This document shows positions 35,089 to 46,700 of a stretch of DNA of 55,015 bases, one piece after another; within the stretch, counting starts at the first letter, position 1, and every line of letters begins with the position of its first letter. The DNA lies in NCBI GenBank assembly GCA_014621425.1, contig JAANBB010000273.1, forward strand, positions 1 through 55,015. The letters are read 5' to 3'. Both the position numbers and the translations under genes were made by a program. The notes beneath the pieces are model-generated. The model did no database searches and had not been told where the DNA came from. It saw only the letters and a program-made list of their open reading frames with translations. The stretch comes from Cylindrodendrum hubeiense. Lineage: Eukaryota; Ascomycota; Sordariomycetes; Hypocreales; Nectriaceae.

Positions 35089-36951
35089 ATGGCATCATCC
35101 ATCGACGAAACCATCAAGAGGCTCCAAGAGTCCCGGCCTCCCGCCACCGACGCCTTCACCTACCTCACCATTGTCGAAAAGTCGCTGTCTCCGGAAATCC
35201 TCCCCGCCCTCCAAGACATCCTCGAAGATGCACAGCTGACCAGCGACATCGGCTGGGACCTCGTCGAGATGCTCATCTCCGTCCCTGGCAGCTCGCCCTG
35301 CCTCGAGATCATCGCCCGCCTCGGTAACCCACGCGAGGTCATCCTCAAGGTCCTCGAGGTCCTCGACTCCAACTCCGAGTCCTCTGAGGCCGGCGACGCC
35401 AAGGCCAGCGCAAAGTTCATCACCCTCGTCGGCATGCTTACCATCCTGCACCGCCGCTTGCAGGTCAAGGCACCCTCGCGCTTCCTCCATTCCACCCTGC
35501 AAACCGTCTACAGAGCCTACGACCCTCACGGCGCAGAGACCACCGCCGCCGTCATCGATCTCGTGAGGTCTCTGTCGGGGCGCCAACGTCCCCCACTGCC
35601 CACGCGCCAGTCAAGCACGAAGCTGGATACACCCTTCCAAGAGAGCGACCCTTCAAAGAGCGCCCCGGATCCCGAGGCCGAGACGACGGACCAGACGAGC
35701 CCGGGAGAGCCCGAACTGGTTAACAGAATGCTGCAGTCTTTCATCACCAGCATCCTCGAGGCATACGTTAACTCTAACAACATGGAGTGGGCATCAAGAC
35801 TTCTGGAATACTGCACCCCGGAAAAGATTGTCCCTGGCCGCCCGACCATGCTTCAGGCTTTCAACCAGGTGGCAGAGCTTCAGGCTATGGACGCCTTGGT
35901 CGGGCAGCTGGTAGTAAGTTGGCAAACCCCCATCTCTTGCGCTTCTTTTCGCTGATCAACTCTCTAGTCCGTCGCCAATGACCTCGGCTTGTCGAAAATG
36001 ACACCCGCCGAAGTGAAGCAAATCCTCGACGCCCCGGTTTCCAGTAACCCATTCTCTGGCGAACCCGATTCTCAGCACCCCGAAGCTACCAAGTTGTCGC
36101 CGGGCGGGTTTTTGTGCTTTACAGCATACCGCATGTTTGCGTCAGAAATCTTCGACGCCGACTACGACCATCCCGACATCAGCATCTTCCCCGACCACCA
36201 TCTCCTCATGAAGCGTTTCCTCGAAGTCGACCCCCAGGCCAAGATTGTGGGCAACCCTGGCACCGTCGAAGCGCTTATAGTTGTGGCTTTGTGGCTCAAG
36301 GACAAGAACCGATTATCAGGCAGTTCCGGCGCCAGCACAGAAAAGGAGGTCAACTTCATGTCGTACCACCATCTTCTGACCCTGGTATCAGTCTTCCACC
36401 CATCGCTCCGAGTCCGAAACGTGGCCACTGTGCTGGCAGGTCTTATTCTGCATGCCGATCCTGAAGAAGACGACCGCCTATCCATCATGGAGGACTTACT
36501 CGAGAATTGCATGTTCTCGTCTCTGCAGGCCTGCGCGGTGACGTGGCTGCGGGAAGAAATGATCGCTGCCCGCAAGACAGGTTCCAAGGGTCGATTCTCC
36601 AGCCCAGACTGCCTGGATGCCCTGCAATACACTCTCTTCCAGGATCTCGTGCATCTCAATGAAACCGATTCAGTGGCTCTCTGGGAGTATTGGGTACAAA
36701 ACGCACCTTTCCACCTACAGGTCGCAAACTTTGCCCTGTTCCTCTTCGGTGGCAAAGACTACAGGGAACTGGCACCGGCTGGTATGGCGGCTGCCATTGA
36801 GCATCGATATGTCCGTCCGTTGCTGTCTGCGGCCAAGACGCTGGAGAGCGCGGTGGAGAAAAAGGAGATTGATGGCGAGGGAACGGAGAGCGAGGTCTTG
36901 ATGCAGCTGGGTATCCTGACAGATACTCTGGAGCGTGTACCTCTACAGTAA
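35089..36951 (+). CDS. YAP1-binding/Alf4/glomulin family protein (DUF1760)
   Basis: Exons 35089-35913 and 35968-36951 (1809 nt, 602 aa). The protein is an all-helical, HEAT-like solenoid with no enzyme motifs. The N-terminal ETIKRLQESRP and LTSDIGWDLVEMLISVPGSS segments and the later FHPSLRVRNVATVLAGLILH stretch fit the fungal DUF1760 (Kinetochor_Ybp2) family. Yeast relatives Ybp1 and Ybp2 bind the oxidative-stress regulator Yap1 and kinetochore proteins; the plant and animal relatives Alf4 and glomulin inhibit Rbx1-cullin ligases. The target here is unknown. A disordered acidic/Pro stretch at residues ~165-210 separates two folded parts. The intron was placed by a clean GTAAGT donor and CTCTAG acceptor; it continues the frame as QLVSVANDLGLS. 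The start is the first ATG after an A/C-rich leader. Confidence 0.8.
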
Positions 36952-38018
36952 GTACATTTAGGAAACCGAACAGGATGGGAGAGGGCCTGGAGTAACGAAA
37001 ACGGAATCGGGAGGCTTCATCCGACATGGGTCTCGTTATGAACCTCGGGCATGCAACGTTGTATGAAACCATATATGATGAAAGGTACATGGGAATTGTA
37101 TTTCAATGGCGATTAAATAAATGCGCAGGCGCTTGAAGTGCAGATGTTCATGTCAGTGTTGCAAGTGTTGCAAATGAATGTTCTAAGTGTTTATGGTGTG
37201 ATTGGGGTTGTTGTGTAGGGTAGCAACCATCCAGCGATGCGTCTCATGATGTGCACGAGTGAGTATTCGAGTGGAGTAGGCCTGACTGTGAATTCAAGCC
37301 ATGATATTACCAAGGAGCAACATATTTTAAGCAGTATTCAACTATGTTGCCGGCTCCTGAAGTCGGTTCGGTTTTTTTCTCTCGATATCCAAACATGTCA
37401 GTTACCACTCCTGCTTTGTTTACCGCTGCCATCGCTACTAACTATTTTACTACCGCCTCCAAATACTGTGATATTGATAGAAGAGAGGGGTTTGATCAAT
37501 ATCAATTGTTTCTTATTGGTATTTTTCAGTCTTTGCTTTCGAGAGATATTACGCCCGGGGGGGGGGGGGGGGGGTTGCCTGTGGAGCTCTTGGCAAGACA
37601 AGGGTGCATTATAACCAACTTTGAGTTAGCCATGAGCTATGACGATGACCAGCCCAAAAGAGTTGTTACTGTACGTGGCTCCATTCATGCGTAAGGTATT
37701 AGGCGGGAACAAGCCTGGGCTCTTCTCCCAATATGACAAAGCCACGGCAGAGAAGGGGCTAGTGATGTCACTATCTGATTCGGATCATATAGGACGCTAG
37801 GGCCAAGTCTACAGGAACTATACGAGAGCTTGTTCGCTCCCTTCGGCGAAGGGCTCTCTATTTTCTTTTTCTACAATCTGCCATGCAACTTTGATTCATC
37901 TAAACATTATACAGTGATGACAGAGTGCTCATCCTACGACTGAACGAGCTACGGCCCTCGGTACACACGTCCCTAACTCCAGCCGCACACTCTACATCGC
38001 TCGGACGAAGCGCGCACC
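36952..38018. other. Intergenic region with poly-G tract and an unexplained open frame
   Basis: About 1.07 kb between two plus-strand genes. 36952-37240 is probably the 3' flank of the Ybp-family gene. 37240-37560 is AT-rich relative to the rest of the window and is followed by 18 G's. An ATG frame at 37344-37694 (116 codons) runs through the G tract as poly-Gly. Its last part (LPVELLARQGCIITNFELAM) looks protein-like, but I recognise no family. It could be a decayed gene fragment or chance. 37800-38018 is the likely promoter and leader of the glycosyltransferase. Confidence 0.45.
37557..37574. repeat. 18-bp poly-G homopolymer
   Basis: Eighteen consecutive G's, preceded by CCC. It is by far the longest homopolymer in the window and lies at the edge of AT-rich intergenic DNA. 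Assembly length of such runs is unreliable. Confidence 0.9.
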
Positions 38019-41000
38019 ATGGCGCAACACCAAGAAGATGTTAGCGAAGGCGATCGGGAGCCAGAGGCCGCATTCGAAGCTGTGGGGGATACACATGGCA
38101 CATATCGTGGTAGTTCCGGAAGAGCGACGCTCCTAACAACCTCAGATGGCCGACTTGCATACCCCGGCCACATACCGCCCATTGTTCAGTCTCCTGAGAT
38201 CTCCCGGACTACGGCGAAGGGGGGTCATGACAAGGCGGAAGCCACGGATCATGACGAGGAGGGATCAAGACAGCATTCCGAGTCCGGGCTGGTCCCTTCG
38301 ACAACAATGACGATCCCACCAGCCCTGACAGACCGTCGCAATCGACCGGCCCTGGCGAGGATCTGGCAAAGCGACGTTGCGCGGCGTGGAGGTCGTCGAC
38401 TATCGCATTTTAGGCCGTCGGCCCCGCGAGCTGGCTCATCATACCTGAATAAGGCCATCTGGGAGGGCTCCAGCCTGCGTCGGGAGTCCATTTCCAGCTC
38501 CAGCTCCAGTGACGAGGACGAGGACGGGGAAGATGATGTACCGGGAGACCAGACGGGCCAAACACCTCGCCCAGACCAGCTGGATATTCTTACTCTCGCT
38601 TCCACCCATGAGGATAGGTACCGAAGGTTCAATGTGGGCAACCATAACTACCAGACAAGCGGCAAGGTGAAGAAGGATGGACGATTACGCATCACGGTCA
38701 ACGAAACGGCCAACACAGGTTACCTTGCCAAGGCCCTGGGTGCGGCGGTGAATAAGGTCGCTCCCGTCAAGGAGGACGATGGGAAGATCCCGGAAATCAA
38801 ACTGACTGATAACGCGGGCACTTCACCCACGTCAACGGCTGCTCCGAGCATCGGTCCTCGCCCGCGCTTAAACATCGTCATCATGGTCATCGGCTCTCGA
38901 GGTGACGCACAGCCATTCCTCAAGATTGGCAAGGTTCTCAAGGAAGAGTACGGACACCGCGTGCGTATCGCCACGCATCCGGCGTTCCGAGAGTTTGTGG
39001 AGCGTGACTCGGGGCTCGAGTTCTTCTCTGTCGGCGGCGACCCATCAGAGCTCATGGCCTTCATGGTTAAGAACCCTGGGTTGATCCCGACCATCGACTC
39101 GGTCAAAGCTGGAGACATCGGGAAGCGACGGGCGGCCATGGCCGAGATGTTTGACGGGTTCTGGCGGGCGTGCATCGATGCTACAGATGACGAGAAGGAC
39201 ACCCATAACCTGAAGATGATGGGTACCAAGAGCCCATTTGTAGCGGACGCCATAATCGCCAATCCGCCTAGCTTTGCTCACATCCACTGCGCAGAAGCGT
39301 TGGGAATTCCGTTGCACCTGATGTTCACCTTCCCCTATACGCCTACACAGGCCTTCCCACACCCTCTGGCTAGCATCAAGAAGTCCAACGTTGATCCCGG
39401 GTACACAAACTTCATCTCATACCCCCTTGTGGAGATGATGGTTTGGCAGGGTCTCGGCGACTTGGTCAATGAGTTTCGCGTCAAGACGTTGCGTCTGGAC
39501 TCTATGTCGACCCTCTGGGCCCCGGGCGCCACATACCGACTCCACGTTCCCTATACGTATTTGTGGTCTCCCGAACTGGTGCCCAAGCCCGCGGACTGGG
39601 GAAATGAGATTGGGATTTCTGGCTTCGTTTTCCTCGACCTCGCTTCGACTTTCAAGCCCCCCAAGGACCTTGGAGAATTCCTCGATGGCGGCGATATGCC
39701 CATCTACATTGGGTTTGGGTCCATTGTCGTCGATGATCCGGTCAGCTTCACCCAGATGATCTTCAAGGCCGTAAAGATGGCTGGCGTCCGAGCCCTGGTT
39801 TCAAAGGGCTGGGGTAAACTGGGAGGTGACAATGTCCCCGACAACATTTTCATGCTCGACAACATCCCTCATGATTGGCTCTTTCCACGGGTCAGAGCCT
39901 GCGTTATACATGGCGGTGCCGGAACTACAGCCATTGCCCTCAAGTGTGGGTTACCCACCATGATTGTGCCATTTTTCGGCGACCAACATTTTTGGGGCAA
40001 CATGGTAGGTAGTGCAGGTGTTGGCCCAGATCCGATTCCGTACAAGGACCTGGACTGTGAGAAGCTGGCCGAAGGCATCAAGTATTGCCTCACAGACAAG
40101 GCTCGGGAAGCGGCGAAGAAAATGGCCCAATCCATCGAGAATGATGGCGACGGAGCAATCAACGCTGTAGAGCAATTTCACCGCCAGTTGCTTGCCAAGG
40201 AGGCAATCACTCTAAGATGCTCTATTCTCCAGGATCAGGCCGCTGCATGGAAGTTGAAGGATTCTCATGTGAAGCTTAGTCCCCTGGCTGCGGACATACT
40301 CGTGGGTAATGGGCTGTTGAGCTGGAAAAGCCTCAGACTCATCAGACATATGGAGTGGAACGACTTTCAGGGCCCCGGAGAGCCTGTCACGGGCGCAGCG
40401 TCATCAATTGCGCGGTCCGTTGGCGAGGTCTTCACTGGGATCGCCAGTGTCCCCTATCGTCTTGTGAGGAGGACTACAGGGCGCAGGGATAAAAAGGAAA
40501 CCAGCCCGCATAATGATAACTCGAAGCAAAAGTCTATGGAGTCTGGGGTTTCTGATGTTACTCGTGGCGTGGAAAGAACTGCCACAGCTATTGCGAAAGC
40601 CCCGGCAGACCTCTCACTGGCATTGGCCCAGGGGTTCCATAATGCCCCTCGTCTTTACGGCGATGACACGGTGCGAAGGACCCCTCGAGTAACAGGCTTC
40701 CGCTCAGGTCTTCGAGCGGCACGATTCGAGTTGGTGTATGGCATTTACGACGGGTTCACAGGTGTCGTACGTCTGCCGGTTCGTGGAGCGAGGGACAACG
40801 GTGTGGTTGGTTTCATGAAAGGAGTAGGCATGGGGCTGACCGGACTCGTTCTCAAGAACCTGGCTGCCATCGTGGGACCTGTGGGATACACCCTCAAGGG
40901 TCTAGTCAAGCAAGCAGGGCGACACAAGAGACCCGACAAATTCATCCGCCGGGCTCGTATCGTGCAAGGGCAGCGGGAAGCCCAGGAACTTTCCAAACAA

Positions 41001-41420
41001 CGATCCAAGGAACTCACTCAGCAGACCATTGAGGGCTGGCTCATCATGAAAGAGCTGTGTCATATGATCGCAGACGTGGAAAACGAGCGGGGCCTCGTGG
41101 GACAGATTGACCGGGCGGTGCTAGATCTTGACGTCATGTTTGAAGATATTGATACTGCAAGCAAAGCTGTGCAGGCGTTGAAGAACGGGGAGAGCTTGGA
41201 GAGTGTATTGCACCCTGAACGTCAAGAGCGGTTTCGTGACAGGGCGAGGAAGAGCATGTCGATGCGCCGGTCGCTAAACCTGCCGAGGAAATGTAGGGAA
41301 GAGTCGAGCCGAGCTTCCTCTCACAGTACACAGGAAACAAATCCGAAGATCAGCGACGACGAAACAGGAGAAAAATCACCAGCTGCCCCGAGAAATGGGC
41401 TGGCGGTTCCTGCAAGTTAG
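38019..41420 (+). CDS. Sterol-type UDP-glycosyltransferase with C-terminal membrane-associating extension
   Basis: A single exon of 1133 aa. The central GT-B fold is clear. The GT28-like N-half starts near residue 287 (IVIMVIGSRGDAQPFLKIG). The nucleotide-sugar site lies at ~614-660 (NIPHDWLFPRVRACVIHGGAGTT, FFGDQHFWG), with the conserved HGG and D-Q residues intact. This resembles sterol 3-beta-glucosyltransferases of the Atg26/UGT80 group, but the PH and GRAM domains of Atg26 are absent. Instead there is a disordered N-terminus of ~280 aa with an acidic Ser block (SISSSSSSDEDEDGEDD). The C-terminal ~340 residues are unusual: small-residue-rich amphipathic stretches (~796-965, e.g. VVGFMKGVGMGLTGLVLKN) recalling the C-termini of VPS13 and ATG2, then a charged helical tail (~970-1075). 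Substrate is unproven; a sterol or other membrane lipid is family-based inference. Confidence 0.88.
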   Translation: MAQHQEDVSEGDREPEAAFEAVGDTHGTYRGSSGRATLLTTSDGRLAYPGHIPPIVQSPEISRTTAKGGHDKAEATDHDEEGSRQHSESGLVPSTTMTIPPALTDRRNRPALARIWQSDVARRGGRRLSHFRPSAPRAGSSYLNKAIWEGSSLRRESISSSSSSDEDEDGEDDVPGDQTGQTPRPDQLDILTLASTHEDRYRRFNVGNHNYQTSGKVKKDGRLRITVNETANTGYLAKALGAAVNKVAPVKEDDGKIPEIKLTDNAGTSPTSTAAPSIGPRPRLNIVIMVIGSRGDAQPFLKIGKVLKEEYGHRVRIATHPAFREFVERDSGLEFFSVGGDPSELMAFMVKNPGLIPTIDSVKAGDIGKRRAAMAEMFDGFWRACIDATDDEKDTHNLKMMGTKSPFVADAIIANPPSFAHIHCAEALGIPLHLMFTFPYTPTQAFPHPLASIKKSNVDPGYTNFISYPLVEMMVWQGLGDLVNEFRVKTLRLDSMSTLWAPGATYRLHVPYTYLWSPELVPKPADWGNEIGISGFVFLDLASTFKPPKDLGEFLDGGDMPIYIGFGSIVVDDPVSFTQMIFKAVKMAGVRALVSKGWGKLGGDNVPDNIFMLDNIPHDWLFPRVRACVIHGGAGTTAIALKCGLPTMIVPFFGDQHFWGNMVGSAGVGPDPIPYKDLDCEKLAEGIKYCLTDKAREAAKKMAQSIENDGDGAINAVEQFHRQLLAKEAITLRCSILQDQAAAWKLKDSHVKLSPLAADILVGNGLLSWKSLRLIRHMEWNDFQGPGEPVTGAASSIARSVGEVFTGIASVPYRLVRRTTGRRDKKETSPHNDNSKQKSMESGVSDVTRGVERTATAIAKAPADLSLALAQGFHNAPRLYGDDTVRRTPRVTGFRSGLRAARFELVYGIYDGFTGVVRLPVRGARDNGVVGFMKGVGMGLTGLVLKNLAAIVGPVGYTLKGLVKQAGRHKRPDKFIRRARIVQGQREAQELSKQRSKELTQQTIEGWLIMKELCHMIADVENERGLVGQIDRAVLDLDVMFEDIDTASKAVQALKNGESLESVLHPERQERFRDRARKSMSMRRSLNLPRKCREESSRASSHSTQETNPKISDDETGEKSPAAPRNGLAVPAS

Positions 41421-41716
41421 GGGATCTTTAATGATAGATGTTACAGCGTGGCGTTGGGAGGCATTTGGCTCCCCGGAGAACACATGTCTCAATTGGGTAT
41501 CTTGTAATGGGCTAAAGAGCGACTGGTGTGAGTTTGATAGATTGCTTTACACAGGATGATGATAAAAGGGTAATTCTTACTGCGGCTGATATGAATCAAT
41601 ACCAAATTCGTGTCTTGGAGGCAGTCTTCGTCTATGTAAATGTACAACATGCGGTGCTTTTGGAGCCTGATCCGTTGGAAGAAACCGAGGTTTTAGGATG
41701 GTTGTGTGTGGTGTTT

Positions 41717-42778
41717 TCACCGTCGACGATCCCGATCATAATCGCGGCGTTGATCTCGATGTCGGTCATGCTCCCTGTCCCTGTGACGATCACGGTCGTG
41801 GTCGCGGTCGCGGTCGCGGTGCCCGTGTCTATCTCGCTCCCTCTCACGCTCACGCTCTTGCTTGTAGCTATCTTCGTTCTGGCGACTCTCCTTTCGCTTA
41901 CTCTCCTCGCGGCGATAGTCATTCAGGCGGGGTCGGCGGTTCTTCTTGCCGCCTTGATTCCAACCGCCGAGGTCTTCGTCTTCCTTGAGCTCCTTGGCGC
42001 CAAGGCCGAGTCGGTTCGGGCGTCGCTTTACCTCCTTGACTCCAGCGCCACGGGGCTTGCCATCCCAGCCCATGCCGCGGAGGAGAGCGGCGCCAAACTC
42101 CTCGACAGGCATAGCCTCGTAGTCCTCCAGAGTGGATGCCTCGCCGGCCTGTTCGACGTCGCGTTTGAAAGCGTCCTCTTCGGTGGGATGAATCACTTTG
42201 TCATCTTCGGCCTTGTTTCCTAGTAGGGCATCCATGGCTTCGTCGTCGACTGATCGTTTGGGTGGCGGATCTCGTTCAGGGGCATCTTTGGGGCTCGGGT
42301 CTTCTGCCGGCTTGTCCTCCTCTTGATCGTCCTCTGCTGTTTTTTCCTTGATAGTTAACCCCCATTTGAGTCCTTCGTCCTGGGTTGCTGGTTCTGTGTC
42401 AACGGTGGTGTTGTTTTGCTGTGCCCTGGCCTCCGCTGGCAGCAGATTCTTGCCCTTCCTTTGTGCCTTCACATCGGTCCGCCAGTCGCGATTCGCTTGT
42501 CGGGCGATGACAAATTCCTTCTTGTCTGTCCTGGCATCCTTGCTCTTTCTCTCCGTCTCTGCGCCGTCTTCGCCGAATCCCGTGATCTTCTCGTGACGTC
42601 CTCGGCCTTCATCTTCAGGTTCTGAATCGGAGCCTCCTCCCCATGCCTTGGAGCGTGGCCGCTTGCCAAGTGTTGAAGGCGGATTGGGCCGAGAAGATTT
42701 CTTCGCGCCGTTGCTCGAGGATGGCGCGCCGAACTTGATGGCGATCCGCGGAGCGGTGCCCTTGTTCTGGTTGGACAT
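41717..42778 (-). CDS. spp2: Pre-mRNA splicing factor Spp2 (G-patch)
   Basis: A single exon of 353 aa. Spp2 binds and activates the DEAH helicase Prp2 for catalytic activation of the spliceosome. The G-patch-like core is VEEFGAALLRGMGWDGKPRG (about residues 218-237), followed by KEVKRRPNRLGLGAKEL, the usual Spp2/GPKOW/MOS2 arrangement. The N-terminus (PRIAIKFGAPSS) is also family-typical. The last ~80 residues are an Arg/Asp/Glu/His-rich RD-type tail coded by hexamer repeats (ggtcgc near 41785-41830), probably disordered and nuclear. The stop lies ~300 bp from the stop of the convergent glycosyltransferase gene. The start is the first ATG in frame (MSNQNKG). Confidence 0.9.
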   Translation of the reverse strand: MSNQNKGTAPRIAIKFGAPSSSNGAKKSSRPNPPSTLGKRPRSKAWGGGSDSEPEDEGRGRHEKITGFGEDGAETERKSKDARTDKKEFVIARQANRDWRTDVKAQRKGKNLLPAEARAQQNNTTVDTEPATQDEGLKWGLTIKEKTAEDDQEEDKPAEDPSPKDAPERDPPPKRSVDDEAMDALLGNKAEDDKVIHPTEEDAFKRDVEQAGEASTLEDYEAMPVEEFGAALLRGMGWDGKPRGAGVKEVKRRPNRLGLGAKELKEDEDLGGWNQGGKKNRRPRLNDYRREESKRKESRQNEDSYKQERERERERDRHGHRDRDRDHDRDRHRDREHDRHRDQRRDYDRDRRR

Positions 42779-43773
42779 GGTTTGGCGGTTGTGTTGTAGT
42801 TGTATTTAGATTCAGTCGCGATGGGGTTGGATAATTCTATTTTGGAAAGCAGGCAGATAGGTACGTCAGTTGAGCAGGCAGCGGGCAAGGCGAGTGTGGC
42901 TGCGATGTGGCTGCGATGTGGCTGGTACGGGTTTTTCGATGTGGTCGCTGGTGGTACCTAAGACAGTCGTTGAGGCATCCAACCACCCCCCGCCCCCCCA
43001 CAAATGTTGATGCGATGAGTGGCTGCTTTAAAAGGGAGGGGGATTTTGCATATGCAGGATAAAATGGTGGTCATTCAATTAGAAGACGATAGAAGATGCG
43101 AAAAGTGGAATACTTCTTTTTGATACACTTTGACTTCATCGTCGCCGTGAGGATTTGCATGCAGACATGCTCGAGGACTAAGACGCTGGACGCCGAATGC
43201 GGCTGGTACTAAGATTAAGCGTCCCCAAAGGGCTCAAGCTTGCAGTGCGTGCGGAGGTACCTTGTAGCTAGCGCAAATAGCGGTATGGTGAGGCCCATAG
43301 CTGTTAGCAGGCGCGTCCAACAGGCAACGAATCAAGGCAGATACAGTGCGGAACCCACCTGGGCGCCCCCCTTGTGCTTGTCTCCCCCCTTCCCTCCGTG
43401 CTGATAACAAATTTCCCTCTCCGCCCGCCGCTCTTTCCATCCCTGCACCACCAGTCCTGAACGCACTGGGACAAACGCCAAGTATTGCCCCCCCAGGCCC
43501 TCTGCCTTCCGCCCTCCGCCCGGGCGCCCCAACTAAACTCCACTGCTCCCAGCGCCTGTAAATCCCCCCAAACCACCATCCACCACCGCACCACCCCCCG
43601 AGATCAAAATTTTGACGCCCTCCCACGACTGCTGCCATCGACGACAACGCCCGAAATCAATCAACACCAACGCCTTCCATCGCTTTGAACGCGCGGATCC
43701 ATCTCGGATCGCCTCGCTTCATCTGCTGCCACGTCCGTTTCGCCCGCAAACGGATGTCGCGGCTGCCGATGCT
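42779..43773. promoter_or_regulatory. Divergent promoter region SPP2/VID21
   Basis: 995 bp between divergent starts. The right half (43340-43770) is pyrimidine-rich, C-rich leader-like sequence on the plus strand. Near 42890-42925 a 12-bp repeat gctgcgatgtgg occurs twice. The open frames here are short and GC-driven, and no gene is supported. Confidence 0.5.
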
Positions 43774-46700
43774 ATGACTGAGGTCGGGTCTGCCGACCTA
43801 TCGAGGCTGCTTCAATCAAAGCGCAATGAATGCAGGTAAGTCGCGGCCCAAACGAAGGAGCGGAATTTTCCGATTCCAGCGATATAATTTTCGGCGTGCT
43901 GATGTCGCCCAGTTCAATCGTGACATCGCGGAAGCGCAAGCTGCGTGAGCTCTTCGCTGTCGCGACACAGGTGGAGAGCCTCCCACACCCCGTCCTCGCA
44001 AACCCCGACGCGCCCACCACCACGCCCGCCGAATGGCAATTCCTGCAAGCCAACGATATCTTCCAGTACGTCCGCCCAATTGATCCGGCTTTTTTCTGCG
44101 TTGCCCCCGCCGCGTTTGCCGTCGTGGTTGCGTGCGACGCTCACTAACACAATTGCAGAGGCAAGACATTAAACGAGTCCAACATCCCCACGAGGCCGGC
44201 TCTTTCCCTCGAGGCCCTGAAAAAGTCACTAGCTAAATCAGCTTTCGATGCGATCGAGCCCTTACCATCACCGGTGTTGGAGGAGGGGAAGAAGGATGTA
44301 GTACCGAAGGCTCCAGTCTCAACATTGTCGACCAAAACCCCTTCGACTATCAAATCGGATGGAGGAAACGCTCCTCACATAGTCTCGACACCAAAGACCG
44401 CTTCGAAACCGACGCCCGCTGCCTGTGGCCCTCATGCGCCATTGCCACCCTCTCGACCCGTGCCGACGTCGACCAATGGACTCGTGAAGCCTGTTGCGAC
44501 TCCCAATCCCGCAACGCCAGCTCCGCCCGATGCCATCAAGAATCAGTCTCAGAATCGTCTGGGTGTTGTCGCGGGAGTTGGGCATGTTGCCCCCCCGCGG
44601 CAGACACCTGTTAGTCTCCCCGCCGCGATGAAAGTGCAACCACCAGCAGAACCGAAAGCAGAGGCACCAACTGAGGTCAAGGCTGCCCTCGAAGTGAAGA
44701 CCCCTATCACAGCAAAGCCTGGTTCCTCATTGACCAAGCCTTCAACGGATGGTTCGCGAGCGCCAGATGCCTTGTCATCCCCGGGATCGACTGCGCAGAG
44801 TGCCACCACGCCTGCGGTCCACGATGTATCAGCAAACACGAGCCCGGAGAACGAGGGACCCCAGTATATCGAACCTGCGGAGCAGAAGCCTGAACGAGAC
44901 GTGGACAGCAAGGAAACTGAAGCGCCTCGTGCCGTGGAAGAACCTGCACACGAGGATCTTCAGACCCGGGCCTTGAACGCACCTCCAGATTCAGCCGAGG
45001 CCCAGCTTCTCCAGGAGTCGATTCGATCGAGTACCGTGGTCGAGAGCCCTGTTCTTGAGCCAAAAACGACTGCTCCAGTTGCCAATGAGGATACCAGCAC
45101 AACGGCCAAGCCTGCCAAACCTACTCTTGTAGTTGAGACTAAGCTTGGGCAACCAACTCTGAGCGATGAGACAAAGTCGAAGCCGGATGTTGAGACTATG
45201 GACGCTGCAGCCAAAGAAATTCCCGATAGTCAGGAGGAAGTTCCGGATCAAATGGACATTGATGGCCCCGAGCCAAGCGACAGCCAGCAAACCCAAACCG
45301 AGTCCCCCATTAAGAAAGAAAACCTTGCTACCGAGGCCCCATCAACACCTGTGCCGGCAGAATCAGCACAGAGAGAAGTTTCACAAGTATCTGAACGTGC
45401 TGTTACCAGAGTCTCTTCTGGGGCAATGCGACTGAAATCTGTCAGCGAAATCGTTGGAGTTACCCCTCGTCCTACTCCCACTCTAGAGCGAACTGTGACG
45501 AGCAAGAGCTTCGACAACCAGCTCACGCCCCTTACTTCTACCCCCCAATCCCCCAGCATCAGACATCGAAACATTCCCACACACCGCCGAGAGAGATCTA
45601 GGAGCCAGCCTTCCACCGTTCTATTTGGAAAACAGCCCAAGCGGGTTGATGAAAAGACCATGGTCGCAAACCAGAGGGACACGATCCAACCCACCGATGA
45701 CTACTACACCCCCCTATTTGTCCAGGGTTTCGCAGGAAGCTCGTCCTGGATGCAGCCTATCGAGAAAATTCTCTTCACAGCTAACAAAACCGTTGCAACC
45801 CCCGACGCCAATCTCGCCATTCAAGATCACCAGGCATGCAAAGTGCTCAGAAGAGTATATCATCTGCAACAACACGATAAGTGGTCTCTACGACAACCGA
45901 AGCGGTGTCCTGAGCCGACTCGTCCACCATCTCAATGGGATGTAATGCTCCAAGAGATGAAATGGATGCGGACCGATTTTCGAGAAGAGCGCAAGTGGAA
46001 GAGGGCTGTTGCCAAGAACCTCGCATATGCTTGCGCAGAGTGGCATGAGGCTACACCCGAGGAGCGCAAGGCTCTTCAAGTCTCCACCGTGATTCCTCCT
46101 AAGGCACGACTGCCTGGCGATGTGTCGATGGCTGATGTCGAGGAGGATGGCGTCGATAACCAGTCGACTCCGGACCTCGTCTCATCAGGCGATATCGACT
46201 CCCCTGACAACATGGATGAGTTGACTGATGATTTCATGGAAACGGTTGCGCCTTCGGCTATCTTTGCTCTCCAGGACGAGGATGTTGTCTTTGGTTTACG
46301 GAGAACGCCTATTGCCGATCAGTTGCTGGAGGAGCTCCCAATGTACGGACCACCGCTCAAGGTGCCCAAGTTCGACCTCACCGGCCCCGAGTACGACCCA
46401 GATGCGCATTGGCGACGGCCAGCTCTCCCCCTCAGCAAGTATGTTGAAGGGCAGATGAAGTTGGTCTCAGACGGTCCTCCCAGGAAGCGTAGTCGCTATG
46501 ACTACCGGAATGAAGACTCTGAGGATGAGAACGAGAGTGTTTTTGCTGGCAACCAAAAGTCGTCGGATACCAGCGTACCCCCCCAGACCAACGAGGTCGC
46601 ACTCTTTGACCCAGAAATGAGGCACATTCGCGATCGCTTGTACGCGGGTCATCAATTCAGGCCGCCTTCAGAGCATCCTATGCCCACACAGAGCTTCTAC

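Noticed and set aside
37240..37560. RIP-mutated transposon relic
   Set aside because: The stretch is AT-rich, but I see no transposase motif, terminal repeats or strong TpA excess that would support it.
41528..42223. 231-codon plus-strand frame opposite SPP2, rich in Val/Leu/Ala
   Set aside because: It is the antisense shadow of the Arg/Asp/Glu-rich SPP2 tail; its hydrophobicity follows from the complement of those codons.
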